Source: Tanytarsus gracilentus (Eukaryota > Arthropoda > Insecta > Diptera > Chironomidae). From it: a DNA stretch of 64,000 bases. Shown in pieces: positions 21,299-33,056 of the stretch (position 1 is the stretch's first letter; each line of letters starts with the position of its first letter). The position numbers were made by a program, and so were the translations under genes. The DNA is taken from NCBI GenBank assembly GCA_038502055.1, contig JAXRKN010000014.1, positions 248,001-312,000 of the forward strand, given 5' to 3'. Under the pieces are notes generated by a model that saw only the letters and a program-made list of their open reading frames with translations, ran no database searches and was not told where the DNA came from.

Positions 21299-22562
21299 AT
21301 GAAAAAAATTAAATTGAGGTTGGTCAAAAATTTCAATTAAAAAATTTACTTTAAAAAATTATTTTTAAAAAACAAAATTTAGTTTCAAAAATTTAAAAAT
21401 ATAAAAAAAATAATTTTCAATTTTCAGCTTTTTAATTCTTTTAATCTCCTTCATAATCTGCTCATCACACGCGCAACTTAATCAAACTCTCCTCGGTCGC
21501 TTTAACCCATTGAGTCCAACGAATTATGAAATTTTATCGGCATCAATTAACAACGAGGAAAATCCACTTTACATTGAAACCACAAATGCCGGAATAAATG
21601 CTCAAGTTCAAAGTTTATCAATTTTAACCAACAACGATGTCAGCATCGAAGTTTTTCATCCGCAAATTCTCGAAACATTTCAAAACTTAATAAACATAAA
21701 TTTAGTGGAAAGTGGAATGAGAAGAATCGGCTTAAATTCGTTCTTGAGATGCAACTCACTCTACACTTTGGGACTGCGTGGAAATTTAATCGAGGAAATT
21801 CCCGCGAGAGTTTTCCGAACTTGCGGACAACTTTTTGGAATTAATTTTATCAACAATCAAATTCGTTCGATTGACCCTGAAGCATTTTTCGGCTTGACAT
21901 CACTTGAAGCACTCGATTTCAATGGAAATCAATTAACGACAGTTAATCCATTAATTTTCAATCAAATTCCACTGCTGACGGTCTTAATTTTATCAAATAA
22001 TCCGATTCGAGGAATTCAACCGCGAACTTTTCCACCGCAAATCAGAGAAATTCACTTGAGAAGTTGTGACATTGTTGAACTTCACGCTGAAAGTTTTTAC
22101 AACTTAACACAATTAGTTAGTCTTTCACTTGATAATAATCCACTTAACGTCCTTCCTGCGGCTGTCTTCATCGACCTCACCGCACTTCGATCACTTTCAC
22201 TCTCAGACACAAACATCCGAAGATTAAATTCAAACTCATTTGGACTTCATCCGGTTTTGAATGTCTTCACAATCTCATCAACTGGACTCGACGAAATTCA
22301 ACCCGGAATTTTTAATCATTTTCCGACTCTTTGGAACTTTGGATCGACCTCAAATATGTGTGCGAATATTGACTTGACTGATGTGAGAAATATTGACTTT
22401 AACGTGAATCCGGTTTTGCATTTGTGCTTTTCACATTGGTTCATACCGAGAGCGACGATAACAACGACTTTGCCGCCACCTCAGGATGGAAGCGGAAATG
22501 GATTAAAAGTCAGCGGATTTTTGATTTTATTTGTGGGAGTTTTTAGAGTTTTTGTGAATTAA
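21299..22562 (+). CDS. Secreted GPI-type LRR protein 2
   Basis: Exons 21299-21318 and 21428-22562; 384 aa. The signal peptide is MKKIKLSFLILLISFIICSS. After the family block ENPLYIETTNAG come about ten LRRs (LYTLGLRGNLIEEI, LEALDFNGNQLTTV, LTVLILSNNPIRGI, LVSLSLDNNPLNVL), then SDTNIRRLNSNSFG, the strongest family signature. The cap Cys pattern NMCANIDLTDV ... LHLCFSHWF follows, then a short TITTTLPPP stalk. GNGLKVSGFLILFVGVFRVFV is a GPI-signal-like tail. It is transcribed opposite to its neighbours LRR1 and LRR3, with a separate promoter. Upstream (21218-21223) is a TGATAA site. Confidence 0.87.
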
Positions 22563-22777
22563 AAATTTTTAATAAAAATTTGAAATTTATGAAAAATTAT
22601 AAAAAAATTAATTTAGTTTAAAATATAAAAACACACATGTGGGTGTTGTTGCGCAACTTCTTGTGTTAATTATTTTTTTAGTTTATTGACCTTTGAAACT
22701 TTATCAAGTATTTTTTATAGATAAAGTCAAAGATTGATTTTGTTCTTGTGATATCGAAAACTTATCCACAATCTATG

Positions 22778-22903
22778 CAGAGATGGGCAGTTACATTACA
22801 AAAAATTAAATGTAATTAATTACATTTTCATGTAAAGTTCAGAAAAAGTTAAAGTTAAAATTAAAATTTTTTATTTGTATTTTTTTGTAATTGTCCATCT
22901 CTG
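22778..22903. mobile_element. hAT-like MITE, CAGAGATGGG family
   Basis: CAGAGATGGGCAGTTACATT at the left and AATTGTCCATCTCTG at the right. No clear target duplication. Only 29 bases separate it from the next copy. Confidence 0.7.
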
Positions 22904-22932
22904 ATTTTTAGAGATTTGAAAATTCAAAAAAT

Positions 22933-23043
22933 CAGAGATGGGTAATTATAAAAAAAAATGTAATTTAATTTAATTTCGGAAAATTACATGAATTTGTATG
23001 AAAATGTAATTAATTATTAAATTTGTGTAATTGCCCATCTCTG
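22933..23043. mobile_element. hAT-like MITE, CAGAGATGGG family
   Basis: CAGAGATGGGTAATTATA at the left and AATTGCCCATCTCTG at the right. Lies between the converging ends of LRR2 and LRR3, 35 bases from the LRR3 stop codon, so it may be part of a 3' UTR. Confidence 0.7.
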
Positions 23044-23078
23044 TAGAAATTTATGAATAAAAAATTTATTATTTTATT

Positions 23079-24660
23079 TTATTTAAAAACAATTAAAAAT
23101 CCAACAATAAAAATAAAAATTCCATTATTTTTTAAATTATTTCCATCATCCGCAATCGGTGGAACAACTTCACTCGGCACAAACCAATTAGCGAAGCAAC
23201 GATGCAGAGTTGAATCCTCAAAAAAGTCAATTGACTGAACATTTTTGAGTGTCGCATTCACGCATGAATTTTCTCTCGCATCAAAGTCCATTAAGATAGG
23301 AAAATTATCAAAAAATCCAAGTTGAATTTCATCGAGTGCGGAAGATTGAATGTGAAACTCTTGCATTTGTTTATGTCGACCGAATGAGTTTGAGTTTAGC
23401 CTTCGAATGTTTGTCGAGTCGAGGAAAATATTGAAGAGCATTGTGAGTTGAGAAAAAACTCCTTGCGGGAGGTTCGTGATTGGATTTTGAGCCAAATTGA
23501 GGTAAGTCAGATGCGTGAGATTGAAGAAAGTTTCTGGATGAATTTCAGATATTTTACAGTCGATTAAATCAAGTCCCATTAATTGAGTTGGAAAATTTTC
23601 GGGTTTAATATTTCCGAGTGGATTTCTGGATATCCAAAGTGTCCTCAGTGCTGGCAAATATTTGAAATCATCAGCGACAATTGAAGAAATTTGATTTCCT
23701 TCAAGTTCGAGGTCTTTTAAATTTTTTAATCCCTCGAAACTTAAAGGATTAATTTCTTTAATTCTATTAAATCTCAATTTAATCCAATTTAGGTTTTCAC
23801 AACTTCGAAAAACACCAACTGGAATTTCCTCAATTAAATTGTGATCGAAAAAAATTGTTCGAAGACTGCCGCAATTTTTAAAAGAATTTTCTCCAATTCT
23901 CCGCATGCCAACACTTTGAAAATTCACCCAAACCAATCTTGGAAATCTTTCAACAATTGACGGATGAAAAACTTCAATCACGACTGGCGTAAAAGATGAA
24001 TCGACATCTAAATTTGTCATCTCAAAAACTCGAATGTTTAATCCAGTTCCGGACGTTTCTATTCTGAGTGGCAAATTATCGCTGATAATTATTGAAGAAG
24101 TTACTTGAACGATGGTTGAGAAAATTGGATGAAATCGAGACATGATCGCTTGGTCATTTTGGTGAGCGGTTGAGGTTGAGATGAAGAGAAAAATTAAAAT
24201 GAAGAATCTAAAAAATTAAAATTGAACTTTTTTAAAAAAAAAATTTTAATTGTAAAATTTTTAAAAAATTTAAATTTTTATTTTGTGCAATTTGAATTTT
24301 TGATTTTTTTAAAAATTTTTGAATTTGTTCTATCTTTAAAATTAAATTTTTTTTGATTTTTTGAATTTTGAAATTTTGAAATTTCTTTAGTTTTTCATTT
24401 TAAATTTATGCATTTTTAAATTGTAGTTTTTAAACTTTTTGATTTTTAAATTTAGGCAATAAATTTTTAAATTTTTAAATTTTCGATTTTTTGAACTTTG
24501 AAATTTAAAATTTTTAATTTTATAAACTTTTTTTTTGAATTTATGAACTTTGAAATTTAAAATTTTGAATTTATTATTTATTTATTTATATTTATTTTTT
24601 TTAAAAAAAATTCTCAATCTTTTAATTAAATAATTCTAATTTTTTTTAACTTTACCTCAT
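23079..24660 (-). CDS. Secreted GPI-type LRR protein 3
   Basis: Exons, minus strand: 24660-24656 (ATG AG) and 24207-23079; 377 aa. The 448-base first intron is unusually long for this cluster and almost pure A/T. The signal peptide is MRFFILIFLFISTSTA. About ten LRRs run from FPRLVWVNFQSVGM to DSTNIRRLNSNSFGR. The cap is SCVNATLKNV ... HRCFANWFVP. The stalk is short and lacks the Thr run of other members. The tail NNGIFIFIVGFLIVF is GPI-like but short, so anchoring is less certain here. The initiator-like TTTCAGTTTT lies about 75 bases upstream of the ATG, and a TTATCA (GATA-type) site at about 24786. Confidence 0.85.
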
Positions 24661-24997
24661 TTTTGAAAATTAAATCTACTTGGAATATTTTAAATTTTTC
24701 TTAATTATTGTTCACTCATTCACTTCACAACTAAAACTGAAATTAAAAATCGAATGACAAATCAGAAACTTAGTTTTTAGGTTTTTTATCAATTTACAGC
24801 GGCGCGACATTAAAGATGAAAAATAATTTAAAAAATTGATAAAAACTGACCTAGACTCGATAGCAACATAAACTTTTAACTTTGTCTGAGTGCACACGTG
24901 CTGTTTAAAAAAACAATTTCTTATCAAAGTTTGAAAAATAAGTCGAGATAGAATTAATTAATTAAAGACTTTAAAATTAACAAATTATTTTTTTACT

Positions 24998-26280
24998 TCA
25001 AACAAAATTAATCAAACCAACATTAATCATCAAAATTAAACTCGCCAATAATTTTTTACCGCTGTCACTTTGAGGTGTTTGAGTTGTTGTCGTTGTTACT
25101 CTCGAAATGAACCAATTAGCGAAGCATTGATGCAAAACTTTATTCTCAATGAAATTTGTCGAGTTAACGCCGTAAAGATGCATATTGACACACAAATTAT
25201 TTGTAGCGACAAATTGTTGAATTATTGGAAAATCATCAAAAAAGTTCGGTTGAATTTCGTCGAGACCGCTTGAAGAAATGTAAATTACTTGAAGATTTAA
25301 AAGTCGACCGAATGAATTTGAATTTAATCTTTTAATTTTTGTTTCTTGCAATTGAAGTGTAGTGAGGCCTGTTAAGGATGTAAAAATGCCTGTAGGTAGT
25401 TCAGTGATTGGATTCATGGCCAAATTTAAAACAACCAAATTTGTCAAGTTTTCAAATGTTTCAGGAATTAATTGAGTCAATTGACATGATTTTAACTCCA
25501 AAGTGACTAATGAAGGCGCAAAAGAATTCGCATGAATTCTTAAAATTGGATTTCCAGCCAGTTTAAGATGCTCCAAGGACACGGTGTGCTTGAGAAATCC
25601 GGAATATATTGATAAAATTTTATTCTCACTGAGATCAAGCCAAAAGAGATTTGTGAGTCCTAAAAATGCATCTTGATCGATTGAAATTATTGAATTATTT
25701 ACCAAAGTCATCCAGTAAAGTTTTCCGCAATTTTTAAATAACTCAGCTTTGATTTCGATAATTTGATTGTCATTGAAACTGACCTCGATAAGATTTTCGC
25801 AAAAATCAAATGAATTATTGGCGATTCTCTTCAAACCAGAATTTTGTAAAATTAAAGCTCTCAAATTACGAAATCTTTCCATAATCAATGGATGAGGAAC
25901 TTCAATATTTGTTTGACGTGATGGAGTGTGAACGTGAATTGTTTCAACAGCTGAGTCATCTGGAATGTTGTCAGTTTCAATTCTCAATGGAAGATTTGAA
26001 TCAGTGATTGAGGCTTCGGACACTCGATAACTAGGTCTAACTGGAGAATATTCAAGTCTGAAATATTGTTCGTGTTGAGCTTTCGAAAAAGCGAAGGAGA
26101 GAAAAATTAACAAATGAGTTCTAAAAATTAAAAAAAAATTAATTAATTTTGTAAAAATATAAAAAAAAATCAGGGGCGGTTAACTCACAAAATTCAAAAA
26201 ATATATTAAAATTCCACTGGATAAATTCAAATTAAATATTGAAAGTTTTCAACCACTTGAAAATATTTCACTCACCTCAT
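24998..26280 (-). CDS. Secreted GPI-type LRR protein 4
   Basis: Exons, minus strand: 26280-26276 (ATG AG) and 26120-24998; 375 aa. MRTHLLIFLSFAFSKAQ is the signal peptide. The family block NLPLRIETDN is followed by about ten LRRs (LFWLDLSENKILSI, LEHLKLAGNPILRI, LVVLNLAMNPITEL) and TKIKRLNSNSFGR. The cap is LCVNMHLYGV ... HQCFANWF. A short VTTTTTQTPQ stalk and SGKKLLASLILMINVGLI complete a GPI-type C-terminus. It shares the ANWF cap and the LNLAxNPIT repeat with LRR3, its direct neighbour, in keeping with tandem duplication. Confidence 0.86.
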
Positions 26281-26756
26281 CTTTTTGTGCTGTATTGCGG
26301 CAATCAGTTTTGCTTCTAAGTTATTTAATTTAAAAATATTTTCTTATATAAAAAAAACGATAAGTTATCAAATGTGAACTTACGTCTAGCATTTAATCAA
26401 TAAACCGAAATTGACGAAACATTTTACCAATTAAAGCACTCAAAATTTGCGTCATTGAGTGAGTGAGTTGTGAATCATTTTTTTCTGGATTTTCTTTTAT
26501 AGTAAAAATAAAATTTAAAATTTTTTGAAAATTAAAACAGGAGTTCATAAACTTGTAATTTTTATAAAGTTATGTTTTTTAGTAAATTTGAACCAGGGGT
26601 GAGAAATACGCATTTACTGAGTTGCAGGTATTTCGCAGGTACTCGCAGGTATTTTGCATCAGAATTATTAACCTGAAAAATAATAAAAAAAATAATTTAT
26701 AATTCAATTTTTTTTGCGAAAAACTTGATCCACTTTTTTTTATCAAACTCAAATCG

Positions 26757-27628
26757 CACATTGGGGTGAAAGTACTTCAAAAAACGACAAAACTGTTAAA
26801 CTGACTTCATTTGACGTTAAAAACCTTTAAAAATCATTATATTCTTGTTAGGCTACAAAAAATATCGCTAAAGTCCGTCCTCTGCTCATCTTTGACTACA
26901 TTTTTGCATCATGCTTAATTTCATTTTTAAACCACTTAAAATAAGTTTTCATGCAACCAGAGGTCTAGTTTAAGCACAAGGCACACATAAATGATTCAAA
27001 CAATATTTTTACAATGGATACGATCACTCCATTGACCATTAAGGTTTTTTTATTTCTGTAAAAATCAAAGGTTACTTTTGATCAAAACTAATTTTCTTGT
27101 ATTCCCATACAAAATCAGTAATTTTCAAACTGAAAATAACCCTCTTAGGGGCGCGAAGGGGCGGGCATAACCAGTACTATTCTTGTTGCCATGTATCTTC
27201 TCTACGAGGATCTGGTCTTACATAATGGTTCTATTTGGTTCTACTAACTGTAGAGTACTTTTAGTAGATGCGCGATTGTGCATTTTTTGAACACGATTTA
27301 GAGGCACTACCTGCATTGAAATGTCAATTCTTAAAATTTATTTGAAAAATTTTGTTACTTTACTGCAAAATTTAACTCTCAGTTTGACTTCATTAGACAA
27401 AAAGTTATTAAAATAAAAAGAAATAGAAAAAGGTTATTTTTTGCAACCTCAATCGGGTTCAACTTTGCAGCTTAGTTTGGATGCTTTCTTACTCTTTTAA
27501 GGAAAAAATAAGAGTGGAACCTAATAGAGCAAGTGTCAAAGAATTATTTTAATGGATCATATCATTGCAAGTCTCACTTTCGAAATTTGATTTTTGTCGT
27601 TATTTTTCAATATTTTCACCCCAATGTG
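26757..27628. mobile_element. Non-autonomous element with Transib-like ends (2)
   Basis: Inverted ends of about 38 bases begin CACATTGGGGTGAAA on both sides. They stay similar through an ACGACAAAA block about 28 bases in. The 5-base target duplication AATCG is on both sides (26752-26756 and 27629-27633). The end sequence differs from element 1 apart from the CAC-A-TG start, so this is a second family. The 872-bp interior has no transposase frame. Confidence 0.7.
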
Positions 27629-28058
27629 AATCGTAAACTGAAGAGTTTGGTTTGATTTTGTGAAATTTTATAATTTCTTATCGCTTTTGATATAAAATTT
27701 TTTATCGAAATAATAAAAAGATTAAAAGATATAAAAAAATTCACAAAACATTTTTTTTAAATCTTCATCAAGGGTCGAAAGTGAAATTTCATTCGATTCA
27801 TCAAGAAATTTTTCAGACAGCAGAACAAGAGCAAGCAATAAATAAATTAAGCTCTGTTATTAAATGAGATTATGATAGATGATGCTGAAAGAGAAAAAAA
27901 ATAATTTAAAAAAAATACATTTCTTTCTCAATATTTTTATTATTATTTTAATTACCGTTAAAGTTAAAAATGATTTGAAACAAAATTTTTTCAAAAAAAC
28001 TTTTTAATTTTTTTAAAAATTTTTATTTAATTTATTTAATTTGCGTTTCAATTTAATT

Positions 28059-29255
28059 TCAATTGCTTAAAAAATTAATCAATCCGGCAAAGAAAATTAA
28101 AATAAAACTAGTCATAATTTTTTTCCCTCCATTTGAAGGTTCAGTGGTTGTTGTTGTAGTTTCATTCACTCTCATCCAGTTATTAAAACAGTTTACAAGC
28201 AAGGAATTAAAGTCAACAGAACTCGCATTGAAAATTATCAAATTCACGCACTGATTATGGCTCAAGTCAATTTGTTGAATGTTGGGAAAGTTTTCAAAAA
28301 AAGTCGGCTCAATTTCGCGTACGCTGCTTCCGAAGAGAAAAAGGTGAGTTAAATTCTCGTGACGACCGAAAAAGTTTGAATTTAGTCTTCGGATGAAAGT
28401 TATATTGAGATGAAGCGCTTGAAGTCCTTTTAAAGGTTCAAGGAGTCCTTGAGGAATTTCATTGACTCTTTGGTTGTTGTTGAAAGCAAGAATTTCTAAA
28501 TTCGTTAAATTTTCAAATAAGTTTGAGGGAATTTCAGTGAAGTGTAAACCATTAAAAAAAAGAGATGTTAAAGTTGGCGGAAAAGATGAAGTTGGAAGAA
28601 TTTTATGAATGCGACTCGATGTCAAGATGAGGGTTTTAAGGTTCGGCGTATGATTCAGAAAATCAGTGTCAAGTGTTGAAAAATTAGTAAAACTCAAGTC
28701 GATTTCATTTAGATTTTTGAGTCCCAATAAACTTTCAGCCTGCAAGCCATGAAGAAGAAAATTATTTTTAAGATTCAAAGTCTTTAGATTTTCACAATTC
28801 TTAAAGACACCCGCTGGAATTTCCTCTAAGCGATTGAAAGCAAAACTTATGGATGAAATTTTTTGGCAGTTTTTGAATGAAGAATTTGTGATTTGTTCGA
28901 GTTGAACGTCATTCAAGTTCACAATCTCGAGGTTTTGAAAAGTTTGAGTAATTTCGTGATGAAAAACTATGACAAAAATTATGTTCGGTCGATTAAGGAC
29001 ATAAAGTGACTTCACATCTGAATAATCAGTGACATTCACTGTCTCAACTGTCAACGGCATACTTTCATTGAACACCATAGCGTACGTGACCTCATGAACG
29101 TCGTAAAGAGAATTGTATTCGATTTTAATCGTTTGATTAAATTCGCGTGCTACCAAAGAGGAGAGGAAAAAGAAAATTAGAAGAATTATCCTGAAAAAAA
29201 AATTATTAAAAATATTTAAATTTAATTAATTTCAAATTTACTTTTCTTTCTTCAT
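28059..29255 (-). CDS. Secreted GPI-type LRR protein 5
   Basis: Exons, minus strand: 29255-29242 and 29190-28059; 381 aa. The first exon gives MKKEK before the junction, then IILLIFFFLSSLVA, a signal peptide. The family N-block is more diverged (SMPLTVETVNVTDY). About ten LRRs include LKTLNLKNNFLLHG, LKTLILTSSRIHKI and LHLNITFIRRLNSNFFGR. The cap is QCVNLIIFNA ... VNCFNNWMRV. A six-Thr stalk (NETTTTTTEPSNGG) precedes KKIMTSFILIFFAGLI, a GPI-type tail. Several N-glycosylation sequons are present. Two GATA-type sites (TGATAA and TTATCG) lie about 95 bases upstream. Confidence 0.86.
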
Positions 29256-29910
29256 TTTATGACTCGATTCTTAAAAGCTTCGATACCAAAACTGAATTGA
29301 GCGATGAAAATGTTTTGAATTGGTCGAAATTGTGATAAGAAAATCGTTTGATAACTTATCGATAGAGATTATTTAATTTCTTTTTGTTTACTCGTTCAAA
29401 ATTTTAATCAGAGATGGAGAAATAAAATTGTGATCGAGTAAAAATTAGATTACAAAAAATTTAATATAAATAATTTAATTTTTACACAAAAAATTCACGA
29501 AATTTTATTAAATTAAAATTTTTTTGCTAAAAATATTTTGACTAATTAAAATTATTCAATTTAAATAATCTTAAAAATTTTAACAAAAAATAAAAATAAA
29601 AATTTAAAATTAAAAAATCTGAAAATGAATTAAAATACAAAAAAAATTGGCGCTGACCTTCCTGGACCCCCCTACGACCCTCCAAAGTTTCGATTTTTTC
29701 TCTTTGTTAATACCCCAAAAATACATCTACCACGATTTAAAGAATATTTAAAAATAAATAATTTTAAAAATTCATAAAAAATTAAATTTCTTTCTCAATA
29801 TTTTTAAAACTAGAAATTTAAAATTTAAATGACCATTAAAGTTAAAAATAATTTGAACCAAAATTTTTGCAAAAAACTTTTTATTTCCACATTTTAATCT
29901 CATTAATTTC

Positions 29911-30982
29911 CTACCAATTCCCAAAACATTGCGCGAAAACTCGATTGACGTCAACTGACTGAAAATTTGTTATTAAATCATCGAGACAAAAATTTCCACG
30001 ACTATTAAAATTTTGTAATCCAGGAAAATTGTCAAAAAATCCAGGTTCAATCGCATTAAGTGCGCCAAACTGAAATTCCATCGATTCAAGGTTCAAATGA
30101 CGAGTAAAAGCGCTTGAGTTTAATCTTTGAATGTTTGTGACGTAGAGGCCGAGTGATTTTAACGATGCGAGTCGATTGAAAGCTCCCGGAGGAAGTTGAA
30201 CAATTGGATTACGACCGAGATCTAATATTTCAAGATTAAAATTGTTGTCGAACATTTCAGGAGTGATAAAAGTTATTGAACAGCCATCGAGTAAAAGTTC
30301 TCTGAGGTTTGATGGAAAAGATCGCGGCTCGATGACCTGAATTGGATTTCCAGAAGCTTTAAACGATTCAATTGACTGTAAATTCGCTAAAATTGATGGT
30401 GAAATTGTTGAAATTTGATTGCTTTGAATGTAAAGTGAATTTAGATTCGTTAAACCTAAAAATGCATCTGGGTCGATTCGAGTGATTTGATTGTTCGACA
30501 AATCCAACCATCGAAGTGATCGACAATGTCTGAACAAACCACCACCCGGAATTTCTTGAATTAAATTTTCGCCAAGCCACAAATTCTCCAAATTTTGAGG
30601 GCAATTTGTGAAAGAATTAAATCCAATTCTTCTCATTCGAACTGTTTGAAGCTGTAAAGTTCTCACATTTGGAAATCTTTCAGCAATTGAAGGATGAAAA
30701 ACTTCAATTTGAATTTGAGATGTTAAAAAGAAATCAGCAATTAAATTTGTAACGGAGCTATCTAGACCATTGTTTACTGTTTCAATCGTCAATGGCTGAT
30801 TTTCATCGAATATCGTCGACGAAATAATCCAAAGACGAGTTTCATTAGCGAGATTTTCAAATTCAGCCGTTAAATGTTGAGGAATTTGAGCGTATGCGAA
30901 GTGAATGATAAAAATGAGGAAAATTAACCTAAAAAATAATTTTAATATTTTTTAAAAAATAACTAAACAAAAATTACTTCAT
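29911..30982 (-). CDS. Secreted LRR protein 6, lacking the GPI tail
   Basis: Exons, minus strand: 30982-30978 (ATG AA) and 30928-29911; 340 aa. MKLIFLIFIIHFAYAQ is the signal peptide. Ten LRRs are well formed (LRWLDLSNNQITRI, LNSLYIQSNQISTI, LEILDLGRNPIVQL), and the family signature reads TNIQRLNSSAFTR. The cap ends FCLDDLITNF ... AQCFGNW, followed at once by TAG. All other GPI-type members continue 35-50 residues with a stalk and hydrophobic tail. The sequence after the stop resembles the 3' flank of LRR5 at 27.9-28.0 kb, so the tail seems to have been deleted. It should be freely secreted. A cryptic donor, GGTAGG, overlaps the stop, but I found no exon for it. Confidence 0.83.
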
Positions 30983-31185
30983 AATTTTTTTAAGATGTTT
31001 TCGATTCAATTTCAGCTACAAAACTGAAATAAATGAAATCAATTAAAAATTATCAATAAATTTTCAGAGATGGGCAATTACAAAATGCAACATCTAAAAA
31101 TATTTTGATTAATAAAAATTATTAAATTTAAAATTAAATAATCTTAAAAATAAATTAAAATACAAAAAAAATAATTTTTAAAATT

Positions 31186-32565
31186 TTATTTCAACATTTT
31201 TATCAAAATTAAATTGATAAAAACAACCAAAAATAATTTATTAATCTTATCGCAACCACTTGCTAACAAATTTGTGTTGTTGAAGTTATCGAAGCATCGA
31301 TTAAAAGTTTCATCGTTATAAAAGTCAATTTCATAAACTTTTCGGACATATACATCGACACAAAAATTCCTAGAAGCACTGAAGACATCGAGACGAGGAA
31401 AATTATCGAAAATTTTTGAGTCAATTTCATTTAATTCATTTTTATCGATTGAAAACCAAGTCAAATCTAAATGATGTCCAAAAGATGCGCTCGAAAGTAT
31501 TTTAATTTTATTAAAATTTAAGTTCAATCTTCTCAAACTATTTAAACTCTCAAAAAGTCCATCGGGCAGTGTTTGAAGATTATTCGAACTCAAATCTAAA
31601 ACTCTCAATTTTGTGAGATTTGCGAAAGAATTTCGATGAATTGCGTCGATGTCACAGTGAATGCACTTCAACTCTTCAAGAGTCAACAAATTCTCAAATG
31701 AATTTGCATAAAAATCTCGAACTTTATTAAACGAAATGTCCAAATCACGAAGATTCTTCAAGTTCACAAAAACGTCATCGTGAAATCGCCAAAAATTATT
31801 TCCTTCCATTTGTAAAATCTCTAAATTTTCGAGTCCCTCAAAAACTGCCGGATGAATGTTTGGCATTCCATTGCGATCGAGATGTAGCGATAAAAGATTT
31901 TTGCAATTTTTAAAAACTCCATTAATCACTTCAGAAATTTGATTGTACTTGATTGAAATTGTTTCAACTTTTTCACAATTTTCAAACGCATCAAAATTTA
32001 TATTTTTAAGTTCTGAATCCCAAATTTTGATTGAATCGAGGTTCGTAAATTTTTCAATAATGTCGCGAGTTAAAACATTTAAGTTTAAATTTGTGATCGC
32101 CTTTGTGTAAATTTGCACAACATTCAAGTCATTAAATCCCGATAAATGTTCGCCTTCAAAGGTGATTGATTGATTTTCAGTCGTGACAAAAGCTTCGTGG
32201 ATCAAACAACCATATCGGGGTGATGCTTGGTATTCACATTTTATGAACTGAGCTTGTTGAGCGTTTGATGATAAAAAGAGGAGAGAAATGATGAAAAGTC
32301 TGCGAATAAAAATTAATTTATTTTAGGGCAGGGACACTCGGAATTTCAAAATTAAATATTTAAAAAAATTTTGTATTTCTAATAAATATTAAAAATTGTT
32401 TTGTAATTTAAAAAATATTTTTAGTATTTTCATAAAAATTAAAAAATATTTTTTATTTATTTTTCATAAAAACTAAAAAATATTTTTTTACGATAAATTT
32501 TTATAAATTGTTTTAGTTTCCCCTCCCTGTTGTAATTTTTTTTTATTTCAATATTTTTACCTCAT
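31186..32565 (-). CDS. Secreted GPI-type LRR protein 7 (subfamily B)
   Basis: Exons, minus strand: 32565-32561 (ATG AG) and 32299-31186; 372 aa. The signal peptide is MRLFIISLLFLSSNAQ. The N-terminus has a two-Cys motif, IKCEYQASPRYGC, shared only with LRR8. About ten LRRs follow (LLSLHLDRNGMPNI, LRDLDISFNKVRDF, LRVLDLSSNNLQTL, LRRLNLNFNKIKIL). The cap is FCVDVYVRKV ... NRCFDNF. The tail CDKINKLFLVVFINLILI could direct GPI anchoring or be a plain membrane end. There is no Thr stalk. The ATG of the open frame at 32205 is not used; that position is TTG inside the protein. Confidence 0.84.
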
Positions 32566-32685
32566 TTCAAAATTTGAAAGTTTCTTCATCGACAATCAAA
32601 GCTAAACTGCTCAATTGAAACGAAAAATCCACAATCGAAAAAAAATTATCCGAGTTGATTAATGAGTTTTTAAGGTCACTTCAGT

Positions 32686-32818
32686 AAAATGTGAATGGTT
32701 TTAAAATTTGGTATTGGTATTTAACGATGAGGTAGCTGTCGGGTATCTTTCGACCCTGGTCGGACGCAAACCAGCGGAGCTTCTGTCCTTACCAAAATGT
32801 GAATGGTTTTAAAATTTG
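32686..32818. mobile_element. 83-bp GC-richer insert between 25-bp direct repeats
   Basis: A 25-base sequence starting AAAATGTGAATGGTTTTA is present at 32686-32710 and exactly repeated at 32794-32818. Between them lies an 83-base insert of much higher GC content (GGTAGCTGTCGGGTATC, GGTCGGACGCAAACCAG). A long exact duplication around a short, compositionally foreign insert is what reverse transcription of an RNA or a truncated LINE/SINE leaves behind. I cannot identify the source RNA; no obvious tRNA fold or box A/B pair is visible. Confidence 0.6.
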
Positions 32819-33056
32819 ATAATTAATTAATTAAAATTAATATTTTTTATAAAAATTGCAATTTTAACAATTTTAAATTTTACTTTTGCACAGAAATAAA
32901 TTTTTATTATTTTTATTCGGTTTGATTTTTTATAACAAAGAGGTAGCTCACATACGCTTACATTAATAAAAATAAATTTTTATCAAAAAATTAATTCAAA
33001 TTTTCCCTAATTTATTTTATAACCTCAAAATAATTTTCTTACGTCCATGACAAATT

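Noticed and set aside
26594..26680. CAGGGGTGAGAAATAC start, like a hAT end
   Set aside because: No partner end was found nearby. The GCAGGTATTT-type repeats beside it are short, so it is at most a fragment.
32325..32536. hAT-like element with CAGGGA ends
   Set aside because: The two ends (CAGGGACACTCGG and the complement CAGGGAGGGGAAACT) match only over six bases and there is no target duplication.
32711..32793. tRNA or tRNA-derived SINE
   Set aside because: I could not fold a cloverleaf or find paired A and B boxes on either strand; only the insertion signature is supported.
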